A DNA stretch of 64,000 bases from Arcobacter acticola (GTDB lineage Bacteria > Campylobacterota > Campylobacteria > Campylobacterales > Arcobacteraceae). This document shows, one piece after another, positions 16,496 through 25,255 of this stretch. Made by a program: the position numbers and the translations under genes. Location: contig NZ_CP042652.1 in NCBI RefSeq assembly GCF_013177675.1, positions 2,170,001-2,234,000 on the forward strand, in the 5' to 3' direction. Below the pieces are notes generated by a model. It saw only the letters and a list, made by a program, of their open reading frames with translations, did not search any database and was not told the DNA's origin. Each line of letters opens with the position of its first letter. The stretch's first letter is position 1.

Positions 16496-18142
16496 TTATT
16501 TTATAATATGACTTTTATGTAACTTTTTTAACTCATTTTTATCATACTTTAAAAGCTTATCATCTTGTAATTTATTTTTATAATGCTCTATTTCAAAATC
16601 TTTCAACATATTTAATTTCATAAACTCAACAATTCTTTCATTATAAAAATTTGCCATTTTAATAATTAGATTTGTATATCCATTTCTTGTATTATTAATT
16701 TCAAGTGAAGAAAACTTCAATAAGTCTTTTGTTGCTTCTATATATGAAGGAAATTTATCAATAAAGGTAATTAGAATATCTTTTGCAGCTAGTTTAAATC
16801 TTTCATTACTAATCCCTAATATATGGGCAAGTCCATAAAAATCTTCCACTCTAAACTTAACTCTTTGATTAGGATATTTATTATTAACAGATAAACCAAG
16901 CGCATCACTATTTCCATAATAAATACCAATTGATATGACATCATATAATGGTGCTAGTATATTCTTTTCTCTTCCTATGTTTAAAGTAGCAATATTTTTT
17001 GCATGAAGATCACTATGCTTAATAATAGTAGAATAAAAATAAAATTTTAATGCATTAAACTTTTCTTCTTCATTATATAAAACTTCATTTAATTTACTAA
17101 ATAATTTCTCACTTGTTGTTTTATATTTTTTAGTACTATCAATATTAAGGTATTGAGCAAAGTCTTTTTGATGATATTTATAATTTTCATATCTATCATA
17201 TCTTTTTGTTATGTAGTGGAATTCTCTTTCCCCTTCTATTAATGCAGTATAAGGAACGTTAAATCCTAACTCATTTTTTGCAAAACTCATAAAAAGATGT
17301 TCATTAATTGCAATATGTGGATAATAACCTTTATCTTTTTTTTTAAACTGTTCAAAATAACTGGACAAATCTTCACTATATGGTTTAAGTAAATATTGAG
17401 CAATCTCATCGTTTGTTACTTCTGAAATATTTTTGTTTTCAAAATCAATATTAATATCCACTTTATTTTGATTACCACTTAAGTGTGAATGTTCTCCTTT
17501 AGTTTTAGCTTTTAATATTTCATTGTCTATTTTAAGATTGAAACCAGATAAAACATTTGGATAATCATTTTCTCCTAGTATTTTATTTTTTACACTGTAC
17601 CAAGAAGGTCTTTTTGAATAATCACTTATATATTTCCCTTCTTCATAGCTATTTATAAAATCATATGCTCCATGGGAATTTTTCAAGTGAATTAACAACT
17701 CAGATAAATATTCTGAATTATATTCTCTTATTAACTTATCTCTTCTTGCATATTCAGGAATAAGATTCTCAAACTCTGGAAATAAATCAGGTCGATTTTT
17801 TTGCTCCATAAGATTATCTGGTTTCTCTCCTTTATAATTTTTATCATATAAAAATCCAAAACCATCTGTTCCGAATTCAAGAACACCAAACCTAACACCT
17901 TCTTTAAAAACAGTAATTTCTTTCGCGATATATTCATTTATTATAACTCTAGAATAAAAAGTACTTTTTCCTACTCCTGATTTTTTTACAAAATCATTCT
18001 TAATTAAAAAATTAACATTGTCAAGAAACGTTCTTTTAGGAAGTCCAAGCTTCTGTGATAATTCACTTGATGAACCTTCTTTTATTATTTCAAGTAGTGC
18101 AATAATGTTTCTTTGATTTCTAGATAAGTCATCAACTTTCAT
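16496..18142 (-). CDS. HipA-like Ser/Thr kinase with fused N-terminal winged helix
   Basis: 548 residues from the start chosen here (ATG at 18142, preceded by AGGAAAGAT); an ATG eight codons upstream lies inside an operator-like repeat and is less likely. Residues 1-65 form a winged helix (SSELSQKLGLPKRTFLDNV). The rest is HipA-like: LSGNQNK near 221, ITKRYDR near 311, the catalytic loop HSDLHAKN at 376-383, and the metal-binding DVIS at 401-404. HipA kinases inhibit translation by phosphorylating tRNA synthetases. A separate HipB-type gene is absent, so the fused winged helix may do its DNA-binding job. It is bounded by repeats A and B. Confidence 0.75.
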   Translation of the reverse strand: MKVDDLSRNQRNIIALLEIIKEGSSSELSQKLGLPKRTFLDNVNFLIKNDFVKKSGVGKSTFYSRVIINEYIAKEITVFKEGVRFGVLEFGTDGFGFLYDKNYKGEKPDNLMEQKNRPDLFPEFENLIPEYARRDKLIREYNSEYLSELLIHLKNSHGAYDFINSYEEGKYISDYSKRPSWYSVKNKILGENDYPNVLSGFNLKIDNEILKAKTKGEHSHLSGNQNKVDINIDFENKNISEVTNDEIAQYLLKPYSEDLSSYFEQFKKKDKGYYPHIAINEHLFMSFAKNELGFNVPYTALIEGEREFHYITKRYDRYENYKYHQKDFAQYLNIDSTKKYKTTSEKLFSKLNEVLYNEEEKFNALKFYFYSTIIKHSDLHAKNIATLNIGREKNILAPLYDVISIGIYYGNSDALGLSVNNKYPNQRVKFRVEDFYGLAHILGISNERFKLAAKDILITFIDKFPSYIEATKDLLKFSSLEINNTRNGYTNLIIKMANFYNERIVEFMKLNMLKDFEIEHYKNKLQDDKLLKYDKNELKKLHKSHIIK

Positions 18143-18150
18143 ATCTTTCC

Positions 18151-18248
18151 TTTCGTGCAATTTCATGCGAAATATATAGTTTTTAAGTAATTATTAAATA
18201 ATAGCATAAAATGTATAAATTGATATTTTTTCGTGCAATTTCGTGCGA
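18151..18248. promoter_or_regulatory. Two tandem-decamer operator-like sites before the HipA-like gene
   Basis: TTTCGTGCAA TTTCATGCGA lies at 18151-18170 and TTTCGTGCAA TTTCGTGCGA at 18229-18248: the same pair of 10-bp direct repeats twice, 78 bp apart start to start. They flank the likely promoter of the HipA-like gene. Spacing of one helical turn fits binding of a winged-helix regulator, plausibly the N-terminus of the gene product itself. Confidence 0.65.
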
Positions 18249-18342
18249 ATTTTATAATACTTTAGGATTTATTAAGAATATTCTATATTTTAGAGAATAT
18301 TATAATTTTTATTTAACAATTGAGTTTTAGAAAAGAATTATG

Positions 18343-18453
18343 TATGCGGAAATGAATTTTATATTTTCCACATTAACTGAAAAACATATTTCTTAGTTTT
18401 CGTATACTTTTTAAAATATGGAAAAATTACTAAGTGTCGGAAAACAGATGTTT
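18343..18453 (+). repeat. 119-bp repeat family, copy B
   Basis: 111 bp. The left end has drifted (TATGCGGAAATGAA), the inner right arm CTTAGTTTTCGTATAC is intact, and it ends GTGTCGGAAAACAGATGTTT followed by AAAAATAATTTTT as in copy A. It separates the HipA-like module from the AbiE operon. Confidence 0.85.
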
Positions 18454-18651
18454 AAAAATAATTTTTCATCTACTTCTTTTTGCATATTTTTATCTTAGCT
18501 CTCTCGTGTATATTATTAATATTAAATTAAGTTTCAAGAATTATTCTAAATTTTATTTTCTTAATATAAAAAATTCATTATTATATAAATTAAATCTCAA
18601 TAAATTGGATTATCTATACAATATAATGAATATTATGTTAAAATCATTCCT
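18454..18651. other. Leader region of the AbiE operon
   Basis: AT-rich region of about 200 bases with no supported gene. GTTAAAAT ends seven bases before the abiEi ATG and no ribosome-binding site is seen, so the transcript may start at or near the start codon. Confidence 0.4.
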
Positions 18652-19290
18652 ATGAAAACAATAGAATTAAAAAATGCTTTACCATTAAGTATCTTTTCCC
18701 ATGAAATGATATATTCACTACTTGAGAAATCAATTAGTAATGTAAATGAGAAAATATCAAATCTTGTTAAAAATGGTGAATTAGTAAGATTAAAAAAAGG
18801 TTTTTATACTTTTTCTAAACTTTATCAAACAAAACCAATTAATCTACTCAGTGTTGCAAATACTTTATATTCACCATCTTATGTATCATTTGATTATGCT
18901 TTAAGTTATTATGGAATGATACCTGAAAGAGTAAGTGAAGTAACATCAGCTACAAGTAAAAATGAAAAATTATTTGATACTCCTATTGGAAGATTTAGTT
19001 ATAAAAAAGTAAGTCTACAAGCATATTCTTTGGGAATTGATTGGATTTATGATGATATTGAAGGTGGAAGATTTATTGCAACTGCTGAAAAAGCATTATG
19101 TGATAAAATAAAATATGATAGAGGCATTGGAACTTTAACTCAAAATTCAATGATTGAATATCTAAAATATGATTTAAGAATTGATATTACTACACCTTTA
19201 AATTATGAACTTATAGAAATAATTGCAACTGCATATAAATCAAGAAATCTAAAAACATTGGCAACTATAGTAAAAAAAGGAAAATTATGA
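18652..19290 (+). CDS. abiEi: AbiEi-like antitoxin/transcriptional regulator
   Basis: 212 residues. The N-terminal winged helix (about 15-55: SISNVNEKISNLVKNGELVRLKKG, shown in part) and the following YVSFDYALSYYGMIPE stretch are typical of AbiEi-type antitoxins, as is ATAEKALCDKI near 142. AbiEi represses its own operon and counters the AbiEii nucleotidyltransferase. The gene overlaps abiEii by 4 nt (ATGA). It opens a four-gene operon bounded by repeats B and C. Confidence 0.85.
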   Translation: MKTIELKNALPLSIFSHEMIYSLLEKSISNVNEKISNLVKNGELVRLKKGFYTFSKLYQTKPINLLSVANTLYSPSYVSFDYALSYYGMIPERVSEVTSATSKNEKLFDTPIGRFSYKKVSLQAYSLGIDWIYDDIEGGRFIATAEKALCDKIKYDRGIGTLTQNSMIEYLKYDLRIDITTPLNYELIEIIATAYKSRNLKTLATIVKKGKL

Positions 19291-20174
19291 CTCATCCAGC
19301 ACTTATGAAAATGTTAGAAAAATATGATTTATCAAATTCAAATAGTAGTTTTGATGCATTAAGAGAAATTCTTCAAGAAATAGTACTGCTTGGGCTGTAT
19401 GATGCTGGATTTTTTAAACATGCTGCTTTTTATGGTGGGACTGCTTTACGAATTTTACATAATCTTCCTAGATTTTCTGAAGATTTAGATTTTTCGCTAC
19501 TTGAATCAAATCCAAACTTTGATTTAAAGCCTTTTCAAGATGCTATTGTTGATACTTTAAAATCATTTGGATTTGATATAACAATAGAAATAAAAGAAAA
19601 GAATTCAAATAGTGCAATAGCATCAGCATTTGTAAAAGGAAATACTATAGAGCATTTACTAAATATAAATGCTCCAAAAGATATTACTAAAGCTATTAAC
19701 AAAGACAAAATTGTAAAAATAAAATTAGAAGTAGATACAAATCCTCCATTAGATTTTGAAACACAAAATGTAATTAGATTAACACCTAGACCATTTTCTA
19801 TAAATGCATTTACATTACCATCTTTATACGCAGGGAAAATGCATGCGATTTTATGTCGAGCATGGAGTACAAGACCAAAAGGAAGAGATTGGTATGATTT
19901 AATTTGGTATATAGCAAATAATGTGGAACTTGACTCTAAGCATTTAAAATCAAGATTAACTCAAAGTTGTAAATATTTAGAATCTAATGATATAAAAATA
20001 CCAGATACTCTTAACAAAGAAAGCATAAAAGAATTATTGTTACAAAGAATAGAAACTCTTGATGTAGAAAAAGCAAAAAATGATGTTCAACCTTTTATAA
20101 AAGATATTAGAGAAATTGAACTTTGGTCAAAAGAGTTTTTTATAGCTGTAATTGAAAATATGAAAGTTAGGTAA
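19287..20174 (+). CDS. abiEii: AbiEii-like nucleotidyltransferase toxin
   Basis: 295 residues. The nucleotidyltransferase motifs are GGTALR near 52 and RFSEDLDFSL near 63-72, with further conserved parts KIKLEVDTNPP near 147 and RPKGRDWYDLIWYI near 196. AbiEii toxins of type IV toxin-antitoxin/abortive infection systems act as NTP transferases on tRNA. It overlaps abiEi by 4 nt and is followed 7 bp later by a small gene and then a primase/helicase, an extended operon. Confidence 0.88.
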   Translation: MTHPALMKMLEKYDLSNSNSSFDALREILQEIVLLGLYDAGFFKHAAFYGGTALRILHNLPRFSEDLDFSLLESNPNFDLKPFQDAIVDTLKSFGFDITIEIKEKNSNSAIASAFVKGNTIEHLLNINAPKDITKAINKDKIVKIKLEVDTNPPLDFETQNVIRLTPRPFSINAFTLPSLYAGKMHAILCRAWSTRPKGRDWYDLIWYIANNVELDSKHLKSRLTQSCKYLESNDIKIPDTLNKESIKELLLQRIETLDVEKAKNDVQPFIKDIREIELWSKEFFIAVIENMKVR

Positions 20175-20181
20175 ACAAGTT

Positions 20182-20487
20182 ATGAAAATAGAAATTGAAA
20201 CAGCAACCAATGGTTATATTATAACAATTCCACCAGAATATGAAGATAGTGTTGAAAAGAAAATTGTAATTCAAGAACTTGAATATGACCATAATAATGG
20301 TAAAAAAGAAGAGTTTGAATGTTTTCGTAATCTTGTCTCAAATTTGCAAGAAATTTTTGGTGTAAATAACTCTAAGCATAATACTATTGGATATATCAAT
20401 GATATTTGTTCAGAAGATAAAAGATGGGAGTTTCAACAACAAATGAAACAGTCCTTAGAAAATCCAAAAAATGATTTAGGTGATTAA
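20182..20487 (+). CDS. Small acidic protein of unknown function
   Basis: 101 residues, acidic, beginning MKIEIETATNGYIITIPPEY, then a helical C-terminal half with EFECFRNLVSNLQEIFG. No known motif was recognised; similar small proteins occur beside phage and island genes. It sits 7 bp after abiEii and 8 bp before the primase/helicase gene, so it belongs to the operon. It may be an accessory or adaptor to the primase/helicase; that is inference. Confidence 0.6.
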   Translation: MKIEIETATNGYIITIPPEYEDSVEKKIVIQELEYDHNNGKKEEFECFRNLVSNLQEIFGVNNSKHNTIGYINDICSEDKRWEFQQQMKQSLENPKNDLGD

Positions 20488-20495
20488 GATTAAAA

Positions 20496-22694
20496 ATGAC
20501 TCTTCCAGAACTTCGCCAAAAACTACAACATTTAGAATCTCAAAAAATTAATTTAGATAATGAGATTCTACAAACAAAAAGAGAAATAGAAAAATTATCA
20601 CCTTTTTCAAAAGAGCAGAAAATTGAACTTTTTAAATCTCTTTTTATTGGTAGAAGTGATGTTTTTGCAAAATATTGGGTTAGTAAAGATGGATTAAAAA
20701 AAGGTTATTCTCCCTCAACTTATACTTTTAAAGGGAATGATTATATTCCTATTTCAAATGAGATTATTCAACAACATCTAGAAGGAAAAATTAGACTTGG
20801 CACTTATGTTGTCGTAAATCAAACTATGGCAAAATTTTTAGTAATTGATTTAGATAAAGCAAGTTTTATTGAAGATGCAAGAGCTATAAATAAAATCTCG
20901 TTAAGTCTTGGACTAAAACCATTGATAGAGCTTTCAAAATCAGGGAATGGTATCCATATTTGGTACTTTTTTGAATTAACAATTAAAGCAAAGGATGCCA
21001 GAAAACTAGGTGATATAATTATCACAAAAGCTATGGATACAACTAGTGGTATTGATATGACAAGCTATGATAGAATGTTTCCAAATCAAGATTTTGTATC
21101 ACCTGATGCATTAGGGAATTTAGTTGCACTTCCTCTTCACTATGGCTCAAGATGTGAAAATAAAACAATTTTTATTGATATAGATACTATGCAACCATTT
21201 GAGAATCAATGGGAGATATTACAAAATATTTCAAAAATATCATTCTATCAAGTATCAGCAATTTTACGAGAGCATTTACTAAGCTCAAATTATGATGAGA
21301 ACCTTATGCCTTGGGAAATTAAACGAGATAAACCACTTGTTTTCCCTAAAACAACCAAAGCAATTTTATATGATGCTTTATATATTGAAAAAGAAAATCT
21401 CTCAAAAGAAGTATTAAATAAACTACAAAGATTATCAAGCTTTTCAAATCCAGAGTTTTTTAAGTTACAGAATTTAAGATTTTCTACTTTTAATACACCA
21501 AGAATTATTACATCATTTGATATAAATGAAAAATATATTATTGTTCCAAGAGGACTTACAAATAAAGTTCTTAACCTTTTCAACTCTAATAAAGCAAAAC
21601 TTTTTATTGAAGATAAACGATTTGTAAAGTCTATCGAGAAACTAAATTTTAATCTTACTTTAAAAGATGAACAGCAAATAGCTTTAGAAAAAATACTCCT
21701 ACAAGATTATTCAATTTTGATTGCACCTCCAGGATTTGGTAAAACGGCAGTTGCAGCAGCAGTAATTGAAAAAAGAAAAGTTAATACCTTGATTTTAGTA
21801 AACAAAAGCAATTTACTTGATCAATGGGTAGAAAGATTATGTGAATATTTTCAGATTGATATAAAAGCCATTGGAAAGCTTGGTAATGGTAAGAAAAAAC
21901 TAAATTCAAATTTAGACATAGCTACTTTACAATCACTAAAAAATAGACCTGAACTAATTGAAGAATATTCACAAATTATAATTGATGAAGCACATCATAT
22001 TCCAGCAGTTTCCTTTGAAATACCTCTAAAAAGGTTTAAAGGTAAATTTGTTTTAGGTTTAAGTGCAACACCTGCAAGACAAGATGGGATGCATCCAATT
22101 ATGTTTATGCAGTGTGGAGATATTGCATATGAATCAAAAAAAGAGATTAAAAAAATACATACATTAAAAACAATTGTTTCTACATTTGAAGCACTAAGTG
22201 ATGATTTTTCATTAATTCTAAATGAAATGGTAGAAGATTTTGATAGGAATAATCTCATAATTTCTGAGATTGAAAAATTAAAAAATAGAAATATCTTAGT
22301 ACTTAGTGAAAGAATTGAACATTTAAATATTTTATATCACATATTAGATGCAAAAAAGATAAAATCAACTCTTATACATGGTGGCTTAAAATCAAAAATG
22401 AAAAAAGAGTTTTTAAAAGAAGCTAATAGTTCCTCAATTATTTTATCAACTAGCTCATTTATTGGAGAAGGAATAGATTTTTCACATCTTGATGCTATTA
22501 TTCTTACAATGCCCGTTTCATATTGGGGAAGAATAGTTCAATATCTTGGGAGAATAGGAAGAGATGGACAAGAGTGTATAGCTATAGATTTTTATGATGA
22601 AAATACTCCCATGTTACGATCAAGTTTTCAAAAAAGACAAAAAGGTTATAAAAAAATGGGTTATATTTCATTGAATGAAAAGGGATTATTTTAA
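20496..22694 (+). CDS. Archaeo-eukaryotic primase fused to a superfamily 2 helicase (TOTE-type)
   Basis: 732 residues. After a coiled-coil start (1-35), residues about 45-250 resemble the primase domain found in TOTE conflict systems: FIGRSDVFAKYWVSKDG, metal site VIDLDKASF (Asp118, Asp120), SGNGIHIW at 149-156 and YDRMFPNQD at 191-199. The usual zinc-binding cysteines of this domain are absent. The C-terminal half is a helicase: Walker A APPGFGKT near 410, IIDEAHHIP near 495, GLSATPARQDG near 520, and YLGRIGRDG near 680. Members of this family are seen in defence contexts. It ends the AbiE operon and lies before repeat C. Confidence 0.82.
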   Translation: MTLPELRQKLQHLESQKINLDNEILQTKREIEKLSPFSKEQKIELFKSLFIGRSDVFAKYWVSKDGLKKGYSPSTYTFKGNDYIPISNEIIQQHLEGKIRLGTYVVVNQTMAKFLVIDLDKASFIEDARAINKISLSLGLKPLIELSKSGNGIHIWYFFELTIKAKDARKLGDIIITKAMDTTSGIDMTSYDRMFPNQDFVSPDALGNLVALPLHYGSRCENKTIFIDIDTMQPFENQWEILQNISKISFYQVSAILREHLLSSNYDENLMPWEIKRDKPLVFPKTTKAILYDALYIEKENLSKEVLNKLQRLSSFSNPEFFKLQNLRFSTFNTPRIITSFDINEKYIIVPRGLTNKVLNLFNSNKAKLFIEDKRFVKSIEKLNFNLTLKDEQQIALEKILLQDYSILIAPPGFGKTAVAAAVIEKRKVNTLILVNKSNLLDQWVERLCEYFQIDIKAIGKLGNGKKKLNSNLDIATLQSLKNRPELIEEYSQIIIDEAHHIPAVSFEIPLKRFKGKFVLGLSATPARQDGMHPIMFMQCGDIAYESKKEIKKIHTLKTIVSTFEALSDDFSLILNEMVEDFDRNNLIISEIEKLKNRNILVLSERIEHLNILYHILDAKKIKSTLIHGGLKSKMKKEFLKEANSSSIILSTSSFIGEGIDFSHLDAIILTMPVSYWGRIVQYLGRIGRDGQECIAIDFYDENTPMLRSSFQKRQKGYKKMGYISLNEKGLF

Positions 22695-22751
22695 AGAATA
22701 ACTTTCTGCAGAATATGATTTTATATATAATTTAAGTAACAGCCCTTCCTA

Positions 22752-22870
22752 TATACGAAAACTAACTTTATATTTTCTGACATCTAGTGAAAAACATATC
22801 TTTTAGTTTTCGTATACTTTTTAAAATTTAAAATATGGAAAAATTAATAAGTGTCGGAAAATAGATGTTT
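22752..22870 (+). repeat. 119-bp repeat family, copy C
   Basis: 119 bp. The outer arms are perfect here: TATACGAAAACTAA at the start and TTAGTTTTCGTATA about 60 bases later are exact inverted repeats. It ends GTGTCGGAAAATAGATGTTT. It lies about 60 bp after the primase/helicase gene and marks the right end of the cluster of three modules. Confidence 0.9.
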
Positions 22871-23034
22871 GTGAGTTACTTATGAAATTTCAATTTAAAA
22901 AAGCTATTAACCTATTTTGAGTAGGAATTAATGTAACTGGACAGGTACTTAATAAAAGTTTCTAAGCTATTCTACTTTAAGTATAGATTTAAGTTTCTAA
23001 TTCAAAATTAGATAAGAAAAATAAATATAATAAC
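22871..23034. other. Spacer after repeat C
   Basis: AT-rich, with no gene seen. Its first 50 bases resemble the flank of copy E, so the repeat unit may extend about 40 bp beyond the conserved core. The MOSC gene ends at the right side. Confidence 0.4.
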
Positions 23035-23736
23035 TTATTGTCCATACGTATCTTCTTGCCATTCTTGAATGCCTTGTTCTTTATCTTTATATCTTTTTGA
23101 TAGAGATAATCTATAAGCATTTGCTAATTTATCACAAGCTAGTATTTTCTTTATATTTTTTTGATTTTCTTTTGCATTAAATGAACATTGATTTATATGC
23201 TCAATAGTTATATCAGGGTAATCTCTTGAAATCAATTCTAATTCATTACCTATTTGAATATACCCACCTTTTATCACTCTAAAATAAAATCCTGTTTTAT
23301 GTTCTTTTACAATTAATGCAGTTAAACTTTTTATTCCTAAAACAGAAGATATTTTCCAGCAAGGCTGTCTTGGTTGAGAAACTTCAAATATTACCTCTCC
23401 ACATTGGAACTTATCTCCTAAGCAAACTTCTGAATCATCCAAGTCTTCGATAGTAAAGTTTTCACCAAATGCACATTCAGAGAGACTTAAATCATATTTA
23501 TTTTTAAAATAAGGATAATACTTTTGACTATACACACATACAGCTTTATCAATTCCTCCATGATGTATTTTATCACTTTGTGTATCCATTTTAAATCCAA
23601 ATTCATTTACAATTAATATTTCATTTTTAGATACAAGTGTTTTTTTATATGATGTTTTATAAGAATTTCTTTTTCCATCATCAATTTCTTGTTCTTTTCC
23701 ACAAAAAATATTTCTAATTCTTGATTTAATCTTCAT
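23035..23736 (-). CDS. MOSC-domain protein (YiiM-like)
   Basis: 233 residues. The MOSC domain is shown by KIHHGGIDKAVCVYSQ near 56, FGENFTIEDL near 90, the conserved Cys in SQPRQPCWKIS near 127, and a GFYFRVIKGG turn near 150. MOSC proteins move sulfur or handle molybdenum cofactor; YiiM-type members reduce N-hydroxylated substrates. Its start overlaps the end of the aminotransferase gene by 11 nt, so the two form one operon. Confidence 0.88.
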   Translation of the reverse strand: MKIKSRIRNIFCGKEQEIDDGKRNSYKTSYKKTLVSKNEILIVNEFGFKMDTQSDKIHHGGIDKAVCVYSQKYYPYFKNKYDLSLSECAFGENFTIEDLDDSEVCLGDKFQCGEVIFEVSQPRQPCWKISSVLGIKSLTALIVKEHKTGFYFRVIKGGYIQIGNELELISRDYPDITIEHINQCSFNAKENQKNIKKILACDKLANAYRLSLSKRYKDKEQGIQEWQEDTYGQ

Positions 23737-24922
23737 TTTTAATCCTTTTTAGAGCAATTTCAATTCTTCTAAATCCCTCTTTTATCTCTTTATTTGTAAT
23801 TGTTAAAGGGGGTAAAAATCTTAAAACATTTTTTCCTGATTTTAAAACTATTACTCCTTCTTCAAATAAAGTTTTTATTACGCTTTCTAATATATTTTCA
23901 TTTTTTAAACGTAATCCTTTCATCAAGCCAAATCCAAGTATTTTATCAAAAACATCATCGTAATCATTTAGTATATTAAGTAATGATAAAGAAAAATAAT
24001 CAGATGTACTCTTCAATACACCAGTATTTTTATGTTTTTCTAAAATCTCACATACTTTTAAACTTACTTGACAACTAAGATAGTTACCTCCAAAAGTACT
24101 ACCATGATCTCCTGGTTCAAAAATCTCTTTATGTTTACTCATAACTATTCCAATAGGAACTCCACCACCTATGCCTTTTGCAATAGTTATGATATCTGGC
24201 TCAATATTATAAAAATTAGAAGCTAAGAACTCTCCCGTTCTATATACTCCAGTTTGTACTTCATCAATAATTAGCAAAATGTCTTTACTTTTTAGAAATC
24301 TAGCTAATTTTTGAACTTCTTCAATTTCAAATGTCATAAGACCACCTTCTCCTTGAATTAGTTCCATCATCACAGCAACTGTTTCATCATCAACACTTTT
24401 ATATATTTTTTCAATATTTTGATTAAAAGAAAATCCTTCAGGATAAGGTGCAAAATCTTTTTTATGAACTTTTACTTGCCCCGTGGCCTTTGAAGTTGTA
24501 ATGGTTCGTCCATGAAATGAATTTTCTAATGTTATAACTTTATATCTTTTACCATTATATTTTCTTTGCCCATACTTTCTTGCAATTTTGATTGCTGCTT
24601 CATTTGCTTCAGCCCCACTATTTCCAAAAAAACATGCCATGTCATAACCACTTAATTCAACCACTTTCTTTGCCAATAAACTTTGCGGTTCTATTGCAAA
24701 TAAGTTTGAAATATGTGTAATTCTTTCTGCTTGTTCATAAATAGTTTTAGCAATGATTTTATTTCCATGACCAACAGAAACAACACCAATTCCACTCCCA
24801 AAATCTATATAATTTTTCATATTTTCGTCAAAAAGTGTTGCACTCTCACCTTTTACAAAATTAACATAGTTTCTGTTATAAGTATTTAATACATATTTCT
24901 TATCTAATTCTTTTAAAGACAT
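23726..24922 (-). CDS. Class III PLP aminotransferase, ArgD-like
   Basis: 398 residues. Motifs are GNSGAEANEAAIKIAR near 104, FHGRTITT near 139, IIDEVQTGVYRTG near 223, and the PLP lysine in IAKGIGGGVPIG near 250. Acetylornithine aminotransferase is the best match by length and motifs; related ornithine or GABA transaminases are possible. It is the first gene of a two-gene operon with the MOSC protein and is divergent from an AraC regulator. In many Campylobacterota argD lies elsewhere, so this may be a paralogue. Confidence 0.8.
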   Translation of the reverse strand: MSLKELDKKYVLNTYNRNYVNFVKGESATLFDENMKNYIDFGSGIGVVSVGHGNKIIAKTIYEQAERITHISNLFAIEPQSLLAKKVVELSGYDMACFFGNSGAEANEAAIKIARKYGQRKYNGKRYKVITLENSFHGRTITTSKATGQVKVHKKDFAPYPEGFSFNQNIEKIYKSVDDETVAVMMELIQGEGGLMTFEIEEVQKLARFLKSKDILLIIDEVQTGVYRTGEFLASNFYNIEPDIITIAKGIGGGVPIGIVMSKHKEIFEPGDHGSTFGGNYLSCQVSLKVCEILEKHKNTGVLKSTSDYFSLSLLNILNDYDDVFDKILGFGLMKGLRLKNENILESVIKTLFEEGVIVLKSGKNVLRFLPPLTITNKEIKEGFRRIEIALKRIKNED

Positions 24923-25255
24923 TTTATTGTATTCCCCATTTTTAAATTACCACTTAGTAATTTCTTTTATTAACTTTATTTATTTGTTGATTTATTAATT
25001 TTGAATATTTATTCTCAAAATATTTTGTAGTATTTAAACTTAAATTGAAAAGACTTCTAATAATGTAAATATATATCTTTGTTACACTCATTTAATTTCC
25101 CTATGTTTTTTCAGCAGTATACATTTAGCAAAAAAAAATATAAATGGTTAATTAGTACAATTTATTGTATAATTTGTACATCAACCATAAAACAATAGAT
25201 TATAAAAAAGATTTAACTTTGACTTCATTGAAGTTTTAAAAGGTTAAAATATAAT
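24923..25255. other. Divergent intergenic region
   Basis: 333 bases between the aminotransferase (minus) and the AraC regulator (plus), AT-rich throughout. It must hold both promoters. The AAGGTTAAAATATA before the AraC ATG is a usable ribosome-binding site. No clear operator was recognised. Confidence 0.4.

Noticed and set aside
18434-18655. 73-residue frame over the end of repeat B
   Set aside because: It begins inside the repeat (CAGATG) and continues through AT-rich DNA with low-complexity residues; no ribosome-binding site.
14926-22870. CRISPR array or classic integron
   Set aside because: Repeats are 111-125 bp and spaced by whole genes of 1-4 kb, and no Cas or IntI gene is present; the sites do not show the usual attC core motifs.
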